Assembly (NCBI RefSeq): GCF_041146795.1
Contig: NC_135168.1
Span: 38,084,370-38,148,369 of the forward strand
Length of the DNA: 64,000 bases
Source of the DNA: Maylandia zebra
Lineage: Eukaryota; Chordata; Actinopteri; Cichliformes; Cichlidae
Direction of reading: 5' to 3'
Shown: positions 36,801-50,100 of the stretch, one piece after another
Numbering within the stretch: the first letter of the stretch is position 1
How the letters are laid out: each line of letters starts with the position of its first letter
The notes under the pieces: model-generated
Database searches by the model: none
What the model was told of the DNA's origin: nothing
Seen by the model: only the letters and a program-made list of their open reading frames with translations
Position numbers and translations under genes: made by a program

Positions 36801-39800
36801 GTCTCCTTTCTGCACGGTGCCTAGTGGCCTTGTCTGTGTTTACACAGGTAACATGGCTGAAGCTGTGCAGACGTGATCGTTGGTCAGACTCGACACGAAA
36901 AACGAAATGATATCATTCTGAAAGAGTATGAGGCAAGTTTGCCATGTATGATAATGAGCAAATCTGGGCTGGGTTAAATTGCATTAATCTACCCCCTGTT
37001 GTGCTTTTTGTCCTACTGTGGCTGAGCTTAAATACAGGAAGGATATCTTACAAGCTAATGAGGTGAGAGGGGAAGCCTGAAGACTAAAATAGGGGATTAA
37101 TAAGCACAGCACAGCGTGATTAGTGTGAAACAGACACATTGTGCGTTTGCACGCGTGTTTGTGTGTAGGCTGATGTGAGTAAAACAACGTTTCTTTACAC
37201 CAGCCTACATTCCTAAATTGATATCACATTCCTGGATAGGCTGAGGATGCACCACGATCTCAGGCTTTCAAGTGTGAAATTACCTCTGACAACCAGAGAC
37301 ACCTCAGCTTACTTCTTCATGAAAATCAGATCAACAGCTTTAACGATTACTCTAAGCTGTACAAGGTGCATTATACACAACACAGCCAAAGGGTGAACTG
37401 ACGCAGGTACCCGGGTCAAAAGCACACTTTGATTTTGATGTCGCAATAACAGGAGAGCATGGAACCAGACGTGTTCTTTCCAAAACACACGCACGCACAC
37501 GTACACGCTGCTGTGGACAATTTGTAATGTTGATGAAAGTGATTATTTGACAATATGAGGAAATGTCGCTTTCAGCTTTCATCCTAATGAGTGGCTCCAA
37601 GTACTAGAAGCTGTCTCTCTCTCTGTGTGTGTGTGTGGTAGCTAGACTGTGAGATGAGACTGCTGTCTGAATGAGTCTTGGCCCCATAAACTCCAGATGA
37701 ATCGGTGTCTTCTTGGTGGCTGGTATTTTCACATGCTATTTTCCCCTCTGCTCGGCCACTTAAATGTGATTACATAACTGTGTGAGCTATGAGCGTGATT
37801 GGGATACAGAGGAGGGGATTTGGTGAATTAAAATATGGTCATTCCTTCGTTTCTCTCCATGTCTGTCTCTCTCCATTCATCTCCATTTGTCAGTGTGTTT
37901 CTCTGTGTAGTAGCTGGCTGCAAATCAAAAGGATTTGACTGCCTGCATCACATCTCTGCTTATTCTTTTCTCACCCATAACCTTTTGAAACTGATCAACC
38001 CTGATTATTAAATATTTTGCGTGCTTACGTTCTGTAACGTCTCGGTTTGGGCGACAGTTGTATAAATCTACACCACGTGCATCTGGATTGGACACCGAGA
38101 GCAGCATCCACACAGGCAAAACCGATACGAAGCACCGTCTCCATCCTCGGAAACCCCCTTTAACAACATCCCGATCATCCCACAGAGAGTATAAGTTGGG
38201 ACCCTGCCATCATGTTCCCGTGTCTCCTTTCAACACAAACGTGGGATAAAAGTGTAGGAAGCGCTGGCTGACAGCAGACCTTCCAGTGTCCAGACATGGT
38301 TCATGTTTGTGTGTTTAAGTTCTGTGTGAACGTGGTCCATTTTTGTCCTCTTTCAAGTGTTTATGTTTAAAAGCTATAGTATAAACGGCAGAGGAGGCGA
38401 TGGGCTCAGCCCTGGGACAATAGTATACAGATAAATGCGGGCGGGTTGCGGCCTCACCCTTTCTGTTAATAGAAATGTTTGCACCTCCTTCCTGAGGACA
38501 GGCACACGCATATTTCACTCTGAAACACAGGAACATCTTAACAAAACATGGCATCCTGTTATTCTAACTAATTGAAGTAGTGATGCCTATTCTGTGCCAT
38601 GTACACACACACACAATCTCCTCTCACACATCCTGTTTCATAACACAGCAGTAAATATGATTAATATGTCTTGATCTGAGAGGAAAAAAGCATTATTGCC
38701 CTCTCGCTTTGCTTTCAATGAAAACCGTAGCGTGAAGCTATTTTTGGAAAATTGAGCTGACATCCCAGAGACCCCTCGTCTTCACCCCGATACCCCGTGG
38801 CACCTCCTGCTCTGCTCTGCCACCTCCTTTCTTTTTCATTGCTTTGATACTTAGCTCTCTAATTATTTTTCCTTCTCAAAAAAGCATTTGAGTTAACCCT
38901 GGAGCGCACAGGCGGGCCAGCTCAGCGGCCTTAAAAGCCAAAGAAGCTGTCTGAGAATCCCACAGAATTAACTGTTTCTGCTCAAAAAATGAGGAAACAA
39001 CACCTCAGGTGTTGGATTCTCTCACATTTAGACACGCTGCTTGCACCACTTGTTCGATGCGAGGCCTTCACAGGACATTAGTGCCTATGCTGGCTGTGAC
39101 AGAGCTGTGGGAAAATATGTGCAATGAAACACTAAAAACTTTTCTTTGGATGAGCGCAGAGATGAGGACAAGTGTGAGGATAACAGTCGATCTGGTTCTA
39201 AAATATATTTATTTGTGTGTATATTTATTTAAAGTTAAACATTTTTTCCCCTTTAATAGCAATATGAAGAAACCTTTTCTTCATTTATATCTATGCAGGC
39301 CTGAAAAGTCAATTAACTGATTAGTCACTGGAGCAAAAATTAATTAGTAACCTCGCTGATAACTCAGAATTACTTTCAGTTATTTAGCAAGCAATTCAAT
39401 ATGAGCTGCACTCGTTTTACTCATGTGGGCAAATTGACTTTTGTTGTTCAGTAAATCTTGTAGATTTTGTAGATTTTAATTGTTTATGAACAAGATAAAC
39501 GCATGAAAATGTCTAATTAAGCTGAAAAAACTATGAAATTCATCTCATCACAGACATGAAATAAATAAATATTTGTAAACAATCATAAAATCTGCTTCCG
39601 TGCACAGTGGCCTTGGAACACTTTAATTTGCATGTGAACCCATGTTGCTATAGCTTTTGCTGCAGAGTTGCCTTAAGCTATTATCTTGCATGTGTTATAT
39701 GAGACCTGCTTAAAGGACATATGAGATTTGAAAGGTCAGTGTCAGTGTAAATAAATAGTTATCAACAGTAAAAGTACATCATGGAGTGTACTGGCTGCCC

Positions 39801-41643
39801 TACTGCACCTCTCACCCTATGACAGCTGGGATAGGCTCCAGCCCCCAGTGCAAACCTGGACTGGATGGATGGATGGATATAATCTAACTTAGATATTTGG
39901 ATGAAAATGAGTCTTTAGGGAAAAATAAAACACCATGAAACAAAATTAAAAGACTGGAAATCGGCTTCAGTCTGGGTCAGTTTGTCAGATGAGTCAACAC
40001 AACAAGCATCAGGAGGCACTGGTGCACATGATTAATGGAAGTGGGACGTTTACATGACTGTAAAGTTGCCTTTACAAATTGTTGTGTTTGCACTGTAGTG
40101 CCTACTCTGAACTTCTTCAATCTTGTTCCCGAAAAATCAAAATCAGAATCAAATAAACTTTGGAAACTTGCTGAAGCCAACCTGAAGTGAACGCAAGCTT
40201 TACATTTTTAAAAGAGAAACAGCCAGACTAATAGGCTGATACATTCTAAGTTTAGGTATGACGCTTTTACCGACAAATATGCAAATGCTGAAAGTTCACA
40301 GCAAGTGTGTGTTAGATTTTGGACCGCTTTTCGTCCAAAGTAGCTGGTTTGGAGTACACTAACTTAAAAAAAATTTGACGTCGTGTTTATAATCCTGAGG
40401 TTTTTGCTCCAAGTTAAAGGCGTAAAAGGAAAAAGGACACTTTAAAACCTGAAAAGGAATGACTCAAACTGTGGGAACCGTTGCTGCCTGCTTGCCATTT
40501 ATGTACAATGACAAAAAAATAAACTCCACAGTAATAACAGACGTTGCGTAAGATAGGTGAGACCTGTAGCTAAGGGACAGTTCACATATTTCTTCACAGG
40601 TTAAAACTTGATGGATCTGAGGTTGCAGTGGCTCCTTTTGGCCAGCCTCACTTTGATCTCTGAAAGCTTTTAATTGTTTAAAAAGCTGCAGTGATGGATG
40701 AGGCAGAAGCATCTGCAGCCACGCTGACACAATCGCTCAAGACACAAACGAGCATAACTTGCAATGCATTCACATAAACACGGATAAATATTTCATCACC
40801 CATCCACTGCACACCAGCGCACACACACACACACGCGCGCACACATCACCAACCACATGAGTTACAATACGAATCAGTGGCAGTGTGCAGAGGAAGGAGC
40901 AGGATAATAACAAGTGTGAAACAGGAAATCCCACTCTGTGGGTGGAGGCTCAGATCAACACAGGGATAGTGCCGCTGTCCTATCAGACTTAAGACGTGAG
41001 TCACACCAGAGAGCAGAGAGCAGGACAAACTTTAACTTCAAAACAACATCTCCCACAAATCTGCATCTGAAAATAGAGGTGCCTCAGGGCCCCGGTTCAG
41101 CTCCCTGGGTTGAGCAGGCGACCCAGGCTAACGCAGAGGTTTGAATCTGCCCCGAGGCCTTTTACTGCTTTTTTCCCCCCTGCTTTCCTGCCTTCTCTAG
41201 ACTGTCCCAACACAATAAAAGCTAAACAAAATAAAGGCTAAAATAAAATATGTTAAAAAGAAAGGGAGCTCGGTGCCCAGCTTTGACATGACTATATAGT
41301 AGCACCATTCTCTGCCAGAGTACTCTCTCTGTGGATGCTTTTATGAATCTCTTAAGCCACTTAAAGTGGGCAGTAAATAAAGCTGCATGGTGCTTTGTCG
41401 CAATGTATCAGTATTCTACACCAGAGACTGTAAAGAGAAACTTGGGGGCTGGTTTTTGGCAGTGTCTAAAGAGGGTCCTTCTGAAGTCCACCCCTGAATG
41501 TAGGCGTAGAAGCCTCTCAGAACTGCAAATTCAGAACTTTGTAAAATCACATTTGGTGTGTACATTCGGTATCTCATCCAGGATGCCTTGGGGCAAAATA
41601 ATCCCTGCCATGTAGCACTGCATAGTGATCTTGCCTCAGGTAC

Positions 41644-41707
<64 letters not shown>

Positions 41708-43648
41708 AGGACGTGATGAGCTGCAGCTTGAAGCCAGGTGCATAAACACACTCCCTTATATCGACGCTAAATGAACACATGCAGACACATGGCTGTACAC
41801 AAACATATACATATAGCCCACGGTGCCCCCGCGGGGTTAATCCCCACACATTCAGACCATCCGGCCCATTCTTGAATACAGTGCTTGTTTTTCAGTGAGG
41901 CCGTTTCCCCCTCCCCTCCCAAATGCCACTGCTAAACAAAGACTTGATGTTTTCTCAGCCTGCAATACATTGCTTCATTTCCACTGCAGTTTTTTAAACA
42001 TTCATGCCAGAGTGCTGTTGAATGCTCGCCAGTGCCAGTGGCATCATAAGGGAGCCTCAGCAGGCTCCACAGGCTTCTGAAATGACTGACCAGAGCAGAG
42101 AGAGGCCACCTACCACTCACAGTGTATTTAGTGCAACAACAAATCAAATCAGACACTGAATTACGCTGAAAATATTTGGATGAGCTCTCAGTGAATTCCA
42201 CTTCCTTGAAATGTTTGGGCGTTTCCAATGGGGCCCTGATTTCAGAGAAAATGGTGAACTTTTAACTTTGCAACATAAACAGAGGCTTAGGCCAGATCAA
42301 TGATATAGATTCATTCATTCTGCGTCACATATTGCTACAAGATAAGGGGTTTTACTTCAGCAGTAATGGCTAAACCCGTAGAGCCCACCGAGACGTTTAA
42401 TGACAGCAGAGCAACCCAGGAGATTCTGTGTGCGGCAGATATGATTTGCAATGCCTGCAGCAGCGTTTAACAGCAACAGTTTAGCTTCCCAGAGACATTT
42501 ATGTGACTGAGATGTATTTTCTGCAGGCTGTTTTCGACCAATTAAATATCTGTTTTTAAACTGGCTTCCAGGGGGAACAAAGGTTGTCGATGTCTTTTTG
42601 CAAATTGCTTCATGTAAAAAAAAAAAAAAAAGTATAGTCGTGGGGCGTACAAAAGACCCCCACCGAGTGACGTACGGAACCTACCTATGGGTAAGGCGAG
42701 AAAGAAGGGCAGCCAGCAAAGGGTAAACATGCCGACCACAACTCCCAAAGTTTTAGCTGCTTTCTTCTCCCGGGAGAATTTCAGCAGTTTTACCGTGAGC
42801 GAACTTCTAGCCTGGTTCGCGCGACCCTTCCCCGTGCCAGAACTGCCGGGATCCTCGTGCACCTGAGATCCCTTGTGGATCCTGAGGGTCAACTCGCTGG
42901 AGTTCATCCTCTCCCGCATCACACCTGCCTCCAGGTTCTTAGTGGTCCTTTTGGCGACTATGTACACACGGCAGTACATGGCCAGTATAACGACGAGAGG
43001 GATGTAGAAGGAGCCGAGGGAGGAGAAGAGCGCGTAAAACGGCTCCTCGGTGATGGGACATATCGTGTCGTCCGGCGACGGTGGCTGCTTCCACCCGAGC
43101 AGAGGGCCGATGGAGATGACCACCGACAGCGCCCAGACCCCAAGCATGGCCAGCAGAGCCCGCTTCTCCGTCACGATACCCGGGTACTGCAGCGGGTGGC
43201 TCACTCCAATGTAGCGGTCAATAGATATTACGCACAGGCTCATGATGGACGCGGTGCAGCACAGCACATCCACCGCCGCCCAAATGTCACAGAAGATCCT
43301 GCCGAACACCCAGTAGTCCAGGATCTCCAGTGTGGCTGACACAGGCAGCACCGTGGTGCCCAGCAGCAGGTCCGCGATAGCCAGGTTGATGATGAAGTAA
43401 TTGGTCGGGGTCCGCAGGTGCCTGTTGCACACCACAGCGAGGATTACAAGGATGTTGCCCGCAATGGCAAACACGATGAAAGCCCCGAGTACCAAGCCGA
43501 GCGGGATGGCTCGGGTGAGGTCCATCTCGCTGCGCACCGTATGGTTACCCCCAGAGCTGTTAGTGAAATTGAACTGGGAAGACGCCCCGTCGAGTTTCGA
43601 GGAACCATTTTTCCACAAGTCTGTGACATTGTCAATGCTCAGACTCAT
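33830..43648 (-). CDS. adra1b: Alpha-1B adrenergic receptor
   Basis: Two coding exons on the minus strand, 43648-42685 and 34383-33830 (TGA 33832-33830), 505 aa. The intron splits a Gly codon after A-L-P-I, the same place (late TM6) as the mammalian ADRA1 intron. It is a Gq-coupled plasma-membrane receptor for adrenaline and noradrenaline. Five N-glycosylation sequons (N7, N14, N27, N30, N35) precede TM1. Visible landmarks are G-N-I-L-V in TM1, D93 in TM2, disulfide C120, amine-binding D127 in TM3, D-R-Y at 144-146, TM5 serines 209, 210 and 213, C-W-L-P in TM6 and N-P-I-I-Y in TM7. The third loop [11 protein letters not shown] is alpha1-typical. The cytoplasmic tail keeps G-S-Q-R-T-L-P-S and S-P-S-P-S-Y-L. 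Synteny supports the 1B subtype over 1A or 1D. Confidence 0.95.
34735..34815 (-). mobile_element. Fish SINE/RTE repeat fragment, copy 3
   Basis: ACACATAGACAACCATTCAC, ATTCACACCTAAGGCCAATT and the following TAGAATGGCCAGTTTAAATAACC are the reverse complement of the middle of the repeat seen at 6,490-6,775. Both ends are truncated. Confidence 0.65.
39783..39878 (+). mobile_element. Fish SINE/RTE tail fragment with GATG repeat, copy 4
   Basis: ATGACAGCTGGGATAGGCTC then CAGCCCCCAGTGCAAACC and a terminal (GGAT)n run. This is the best preserved 3' end of the family in the window; the GATG-type tail is characteristic of Rex3/RTE-derived repeats. Confidence 0.75.
41060..41260 (+). mobile_element. tRNA-derived SINE
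   Basis: A degenerate tRNA-like head (GGTTCAGCTCCCTGGGTTGA; then AGAGGTTTGAATCTGCCCCG, a B-box-like GTTTGAATC) is followed by a C/T-rich body (CCTGCTTTCCTGCCTTCTCT) and an AATAAAGGCTAAAATAAAAT tail. This organisation matches a common percomorph SINE. It lies in the ADRA1B intron. Confidence 0.6.
41645..41705. repeat. (GT)n microsatellite
   Basis: About 30 uninterrupted GT units in the ADRA1B intron. Confidence 0.97.
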
Positions 43649-43670
43649 TTTGACTCACAAAGTCCTCCAT
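43632..43670 (-). promoter_or_regulatory. ADRA1B upstream ORF overlapping the start codon
   Basis: An ATG at 43670-43668, in a favourable context (G at -3, G at +4), opens a 12-codon frame ([12 protein letters not shown]) that stops at 43632. It is out of frame with the receptor ATG (43648-43646) and overlaps it by 17 bases. If transcribed it should reduce initiation at the receptor start unless leaky scanning occurs. The transcription start is not known from sequence. Confidence 0.6.
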
Positions 43671-43699
43671 AGCAGGCTCCAGACCACTTGTAGCTTTAA

Positions 43700-44025
43700 A
43701 GAAAGGGCTTTAACACAAACTGCCAAAACGGTCTATGTGCGCATGGCTCACTGCGCTTCTTCGAATTCGCTTCCAAACGTTTTATCAGAGAAAAGCGATC
43801 ATTGTGCAGCCGCACGTTCCCCATGCAGTCCGTCTCCCCCCACTCTCCTGAGAGGTTAGTGGAGAAGTGAGGGGGGCAGCAGTCATCTCCTGCCTCCTCT
43901 CCTCCGCACACAGCGTTGCCATATATTGACCAAACATACCTAAATACGCGCTTATGAAGTGCGCGTGACGCACTGCACGAAGAGCAGTGATTGCGCAGAA
44001 TACGCACATAGTGTCGTTGCTTCAT
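43700..44025 (-). promoter_or_regulatory. ADRA1B 5' flank / probable promoter region
   Basis: Compared with flanking DNA this stretch and the first exon are richer in G/C and CpG (GCGCGTGACGCACTGC-like clusters near 43,960). No TATA box is obvious on the minus strand. A GAAA/CTTT microsatellite bounds it at 44,026. Confidence 0.4.
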
Positions 44026-44027
44026 TT

Positions 44028-44099
<72 letters not shown>

Positions 44100-44100
44100 T
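44026..44100. repeat. (CTTT)n microsatellite upstream of ADRA1B
   Basis: About 18 perfect TTTC units (GAAA on the coding strand), ending about 380 bases upstream of the ADRA1B start codon. It has mirror-repeat homopurine character, as in the tract upstream of CCNJL. Confidence 0.97.
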
Positions 44101-47100
44101 GCAGGACGCAGTGAGGAATCGCGCTTTTTGGGTGAAGCACTTCATTTGTGTCCGATTTATTTTTCCCCACGGTGGGAGGGTGCTTAACTGGGCATTTACA
44201 AGTTCCACAACCACATAACTTTGTGAGAGTAAACCTCGTTGGTGCAGTTTTTTTTAAAGGTACTTCTAGCTTGCTTGGCGGTACGCTGGTAAAAAAGTGT
44301 TTTGTTGACAGAGAAAATAATGACATAATTTTAAGCCAAGGTGTCCTGACTGTAAGAGATGCTCAGTTTCAGTGCGGTAAATATTCAGGATGTTCCAGCA
44401 GTCAGCTTAGATGGTTAAGCCTTCAACTTCAAACCGATTAAGTTCAAACGTAGATTACACATCACATACAATCCTCTCTCATATGACAGCTATCTCTCGT
44501 GAATTATATTCCTATTTTGGTAAAATGCAAGAGTTCCTCAGAGTAATCTCATCTTGGGTATACCGTATAAGTTAGGAAGAAGTGGCAGGCTTAGTGGACT
44601 GGCACATGCGCATTCCAGAGACAGGTTCCTCTCTTAGAAGCACTTTATAAAAAGGCCAACCACTATGGGTCTAATTTCCACAAAAGTAAATTTTTTTTTC
44701 ATGTTTATTGAATTACAAAGAATATATATGTACCTACAAATAATTACCAGTACATAAACTAGAATATAAAAGCAAAAATTAAAGGTTTACAGGAAAGAAG
44801 AAAAACAAAACAAAACAACCCAGCAGAACTTTAAAATAATGTCCCACTATTAATAATCAGCAAGGTGTCAAAAAGTGATTAATTTATAATTTATATGGCA
44901 TTACTCCTCCTTAGTATACCATTTATAAATAAAAATATATGTTCACGATTATAACTACAGCACTGACTGTAGTCATAAATAATAATAAATACAGATCTAA
45001 ACATATCTGTATTTATAAATGATATATTAAGATGGAGTAAATATAAATGATGAATTACACACTCAGTATTAGCTTTCCAAATCTTAATAGTGTGACATTA
45101 TAAAGTGCTACCAATAATTCTGCTGTAATTTTAGTAGTTAGTTACTTCCATGTATTTATAACATAAAATCAAACAATATTTCCCCCAATGTATTCTGTAA
45201 ATACTTATTCACAACATAAAGAAAGGAAATATTGTTTGTTTTTATGTTAAAATGCATCAGATTTACACCCTATTTAAAATTTCTTTCCTGGAAGAAAATA
45301 ACTGAGGTTACTCATTACTTAAACACTGTCAGATTAATTACTTCTTCTTTCCTGCAAAATCTTGAATATTTACTCCCTTATCCAAGTGTGTGTATTTGTA
45401 GGTAACTATAATTACATTTTTAATGTCAGATAAAATGTAATAACATTCCTTTCAGTTTTAGGGAAATCGTACCTTTAATCATGGGCATTATTATAAAGTG
45501 CTGCTGAGCTGTTTAACTATTTATGCTACACAGGCAGCTGACCAACACACAAAGGTGTCCTCTGATAAACCTGAAGTTGCATGCTTTACGATTTGGTGCT
45601 CTGCAAAGTTGGCTTTTATTCACAGACCAGATTGTTTGAAAGAATTTGTCATGTTTAATATTTTCGGGAAACAACACACACATGACCTGCAGCAACGACC
45701 TGAGTGGTCTCCTTTGGACAAACTAATTAATACAGGTTAGACCAAAAGTATGTGACTAATTTAATATAAATTATGTCAAAAGTGCTGAAAATGAATTCTC
45801 CATTGTGATGTCATCGTGTCAAACATTTTCATAAAGATAGTCATGAAATATGCAGGACTCATGAAGTAAAATGTGTTTCTTTTTCTTCTTTTCTACTGAT
45901 ATACCAAATAAAACTCGCATAATTTCTGAACTGAGCATTAAGAGGTTCTTCATGACTAATATGTGAAGTGACTGCTTCCACCTCCTGCATATTCACAAGG
46001 CTTAATAGCATCCATCTCTTTAGAGTAGAAAAAATGCAAAATAATCCGAGAGTGAAAAGAAAAGTAAAAGCATTTAATGGTTTTGGATACGACGATTTCA
46101 CGGCCAAAATTGTTTCTCTGAAAAACAACCCAAGTGGAATTTATTTTCCCGCTAAAAGGAGAGAAATAACTTGCTCTCCAGACTGGTTTATCTCGACATT
46201 TTAAACAAATAAGGAAGTGAAACACGTAGACCTGCATTCGTTGATCTCGTCCTGCAGGTTTCTCCATGTTTTTCAGGGCACAGTCACTACTTGTTTATGT
46301 TCCTCTCAGTGCACTTACACCAAATATGTGCCAAGAAGATTATTTATCATTGAAATCTAAACCAATTCACAGCATCAGTGAACACAGAGCGCTTTCATTC
46401 CTGTCAAGTCCTAAAGATTATAAGTTTATGAGCTTAATTTTTTATTAAGTGTAAGAACGATCAGTTATCCTGATAGAGCTCATAACAGAAGCTAGTGTTC
46501 AGTCCCCCCGCTATGTGACCAAGGCTTTAAACAGCTTTGGTCTTATCAATGTTTGAAAGTTAGAAGGTCAAAACATTTAAGTCGCCCAACACAAATAAAT
46601 AAATGAAAAGAGTTCATGGAAGCACTTTTTCAGCTAAATCAGGGCTCAGAAACACTCCCAACTAAAAACCAAGAGGCTTCTTTACCACGTGGAGCAACAT
46701 TCCTTCAGAGGAGGATTAGGAATTAGCCTCTCAATCCTTCAGCAGGCACCAGAGTACTTAAGTATTTTGTGCATCTTCCTTAAAAGAGGAATCACCTGGA
46801 ATTATCTCAAATAGTATCTATGACTGGATTTTACTGCATTTCACTGACCATTTCACTTGATTGAATACACTGAGCCTGCAGATAACATAAAAGCTGCTCA
46901 GCGTGCTGCCAAGTGCCCCGGGTGAGCAAAACCTTTAGTATCATTTGCTGAAAATTCGACTTCAGCAGGAGCATCCTCCTTTCGCTTTATGTGCTTCTGT
47001 GGTGAGATTTGCCTCAATTTCAAGAGGATCACTTTTTCTTCTTGGCAGGAAAAACAATATAAATCTGGAAGACAAGGAGCAATTTGCCTTCTTTTGTACA

Positions 47101-50100
47101 GACACAGGCTTCTAGTTTTGCACAGCATTCTGTCATTATTTTAATCTATTTAACATGAATCAAATGAGATTAAGAAAGTAGACAGTAGATAAAAACATAC
47201 CCACATTTATTTTCCACATTTATTTTGTTCTGAAACGTCAAAGATTTATGTAGTGTTTGCACAATCCTGTTTCTCTAAGTTATATTTTAAGGACTGATTG
47301 TGAAACAAGAATGCGAGAAGGAGGCTTTGCTTGAAACTGACATCTCTGTGGAGAGCTGCGTCCCTCTTTGACCTTGTGCTGCTCCTCTTCAAAAACCTGA
47401 CCTCTAAGTGACGTGGTGGCGGAAAAGCTGTGGACGCTCACACCATATGTCCAGTATTATGCAGTCCAATAAAAGAGAACAACCCAAACACACGGTGCTG
47501 GTTTAGGATCAGCACAGCGTGACCGGTGAAAATAGACAAACAGACACACGCATACAGTTTTTACTTATGTAAGAAAGTTTCTTATTTCACAGGATTCTCT
47601 CCTTATGCTTGCTGTGGATGTTTTTCATACCATCGATAGGCACGCAAATGCCAGCTGGTAGTGAAGCCCCCACATACACTTAATCTATAGCTGCCCACCT
47701 GGTTGAGTGGGCTTCTGTAGTTTAGTCACGTAGCCTCTCCCAGACCATATATGGGTGATGTTGTGTAATACTCAGAGACATTGAAAATACTTTTTTTGTT
47801 GTTGTATAACTGGGCTTTCAGATTAGTAGCATGATTTTTTGGAATGACCATAAATAGACTCGAGGAGCCGAGATTCAGAGACAGAAAATGCGATCTGCTC
47901 TTCCAGGATTGTCACTCTTTTCTTCGAGCATCCATCTCATACAGAGATGTTTTTTTCTTTTCTTGGTCATCAAAGTAATGAATAGCCAAGAACACAGGCT
48001 CCTGCTCTATTGTAAAATAAATCAGGCTTGGATATTCAGCGGATGCTAGCTTTAGAATAATGTTATTAAAAAGTATCAATTAGTGGGAAAAAAGCAGTGA
48101 GTGACAGCTCACTGGGTGAAAATGCCTTGTTGATGTCAGATTAGAGGGGACTGGCCAGACTCCTTTGAATTGATAGGAAGGCAACATTATTTTTGCAGCC
48201 AAGGTGTGCAGAAGAGCATCTCTGAGTGCACAACATTCTGAATCTTGAAACAATACAGCAGCAGGAGACCACACCAGTGAACAGCTAAGAACATCAAACT
48301 GAGGATTACACTTTGGGAAAGTTTGGGAAAATGGCCTCATGGTAGGTCAGAATTTTTCTTTTCTCCCTGTTTCCTTTCCTTATGAACGACCTCCTGACAG
48401 CCACTCTTCCACTGAAAACCATTTCTGATGAGGCTTCAGTGAACAGTAGATGGATTAATCGAGGCGCCACATGCATCTCTCAGGTCCTGTGTCAGGTCTT
48501 TGCTATATTTTTTCCTATTTCTTAAGGGCATGACTTTCAGATATTGTACATCTACTGTAGATTGTTTTTTAGGCCTGCCAATTCTCCTTTTGTCCTCCAC
48601 TTTGTTCAGTTTCCTAAAAGTTTAAAGACACACTAATGGCTCTTTTGGAATAACCTTGTTGGTGCTAAAAATCAAATTTTATGCCTGTCAGACTGTGTTA
48701 TCTTCTTCACACATTCAGCTAAAGAACAAATTATATGCTGTTGCAACAGGCTGCTAGTAACAAAGTGCCTTAAGATACAATTTACAAGAAATCACAACCA
48801 TTTCTTCATAATTTAGGAACAGTTGGGGATGTTTTATAGTGATGTCTAACATATTGTATATCGGACTATAGAGCGAGCATGAAAGAAGCAAAATGAGAAA
48901 AACAGAAAGCAAACTGAACAAAACATAGCCATTAGTGTTATCGCACTCACTCAGTAAGCATCACGTCAGTGGCTTCCTCCTTAACTGACTGAAGCCAGAA
49001 TCATCCATCAGGCCGCAGCGGTGGCTCGGGGAACAATCCTCCACCTGGATAACTGCATGTGGTTAAAGTGGTGCTTTCTCTGTAGGTACAAGCTTTGTGG
49101 AAACAAATGACAATCTGAAAGCAAGGCTGGATTTAGGCTTTGTTATCATTAGTTTCAGGTAGAAAAGACCAAACATAACTATAGGAGTGAAAATGCTGCT
49201 TTTAATTAAACCAGAAACCCTCACAGCTTCACTAGTAAATGATTTTTACATCAATAATGCAGCAAAGGGCTGCTTGCTGTGGTGAACCACTCCTGAGGTA
49301 CCCTGAGGTCTGTCAGCCATTTCAGATGGTATTGGCATATTAATTTGCTTCTATCAGTTGTTTTTATCCTCATTGCCAATCCACTGCTTCCATTGCCAAC
49401 GAGTTGGCAGTTATCACGTCATTCAGTGTTTTTTGTTTCACCCTGCTGAATGGAGGTTATGTGCTCAGTTATATCAGGTTAAAATAGCAACAAAATTCTG
49501 CATTTAAGGCTGGAGGATTGGCAGATTTAAAGTCTTTTGGACTTAAAATAATGACACTATGATTTGTTTTCAAGTGCTGGCTGATAAGGATTAGGAAAAA
49601 GTAATTCCCAGTCAGTGGAACCATACAGTTTTCATAGGGACAGCCAGGCTGAGACCATCTCCTTACTTTATTTTTCACTGTAGGAAAAATATTTTTGGTC
49701 ATGCAGATAGAAGTGCACTTTGAACTTCCTATCTATAACAGGCTTTAAAAAAGACTTTCAACTGATTAAAAAAACATCAAATTTCTCCCTTTCATTGTTG
49801 CTAGAGTTCATAATAACTGGATGCCAATTTATAGGCTGGTCGTGTGGAGAAATAATTCCTCCTTTTTGAGATGGTTGTTACTGGCTTAACTCCAGCAGCA
49901 TAAGCCGTTGTGTGGTCCCCTAATGAGCTGTGTGCGGTAGCCAAAATTTAGGCACTGCTGGCCACCACTAGCTTTGAGATCACACTGTGCAAACCACACG
50001 TTACCACACATCTCTGGCTACCCTACCATGATGATTACCACTAGAAATTATGCCCTTCTTCTCACATGACCACTAGTCACCATAATCTTTATAATCAGTG

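Larger units (their letters stand above)
34384..42684 (-). other. ADRA1B intron (8.3 kb)
   Basis: No exon recognised. It holds two tail fragments (34,735-34,815 and 39,783-39,878), a SINE at about 41,060-41,260, a (GT)n tract at 41,645-41,705 and a poly(A) run at 42,616-42,631 just inside the donor side. 38,690-38,960 is a moderately G/C-rich stretch without coding potential. Confidence 0.65.

Noticed and set aside
34384-42684. Search for a nested gene in the ADRA1B intron
   Set aside because: Only short overlapping frames on both strands, microsatellites and SINE pieces were seen.
42857-43339. 160-codon plus-strand open frame within ADRA1B exon 1
   Set aside because: It is antisense to a conserved receptor exon; the G/C-rich codon structure leaves the opposite strand open.
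43696-44326. Minus-strand open frames of 124-172 codons upstream of ADRA1B
   Set aside because: Their length is created by the (GAAA)n repeat, which has no stop in any frame; the rest has no resemblance to a family.
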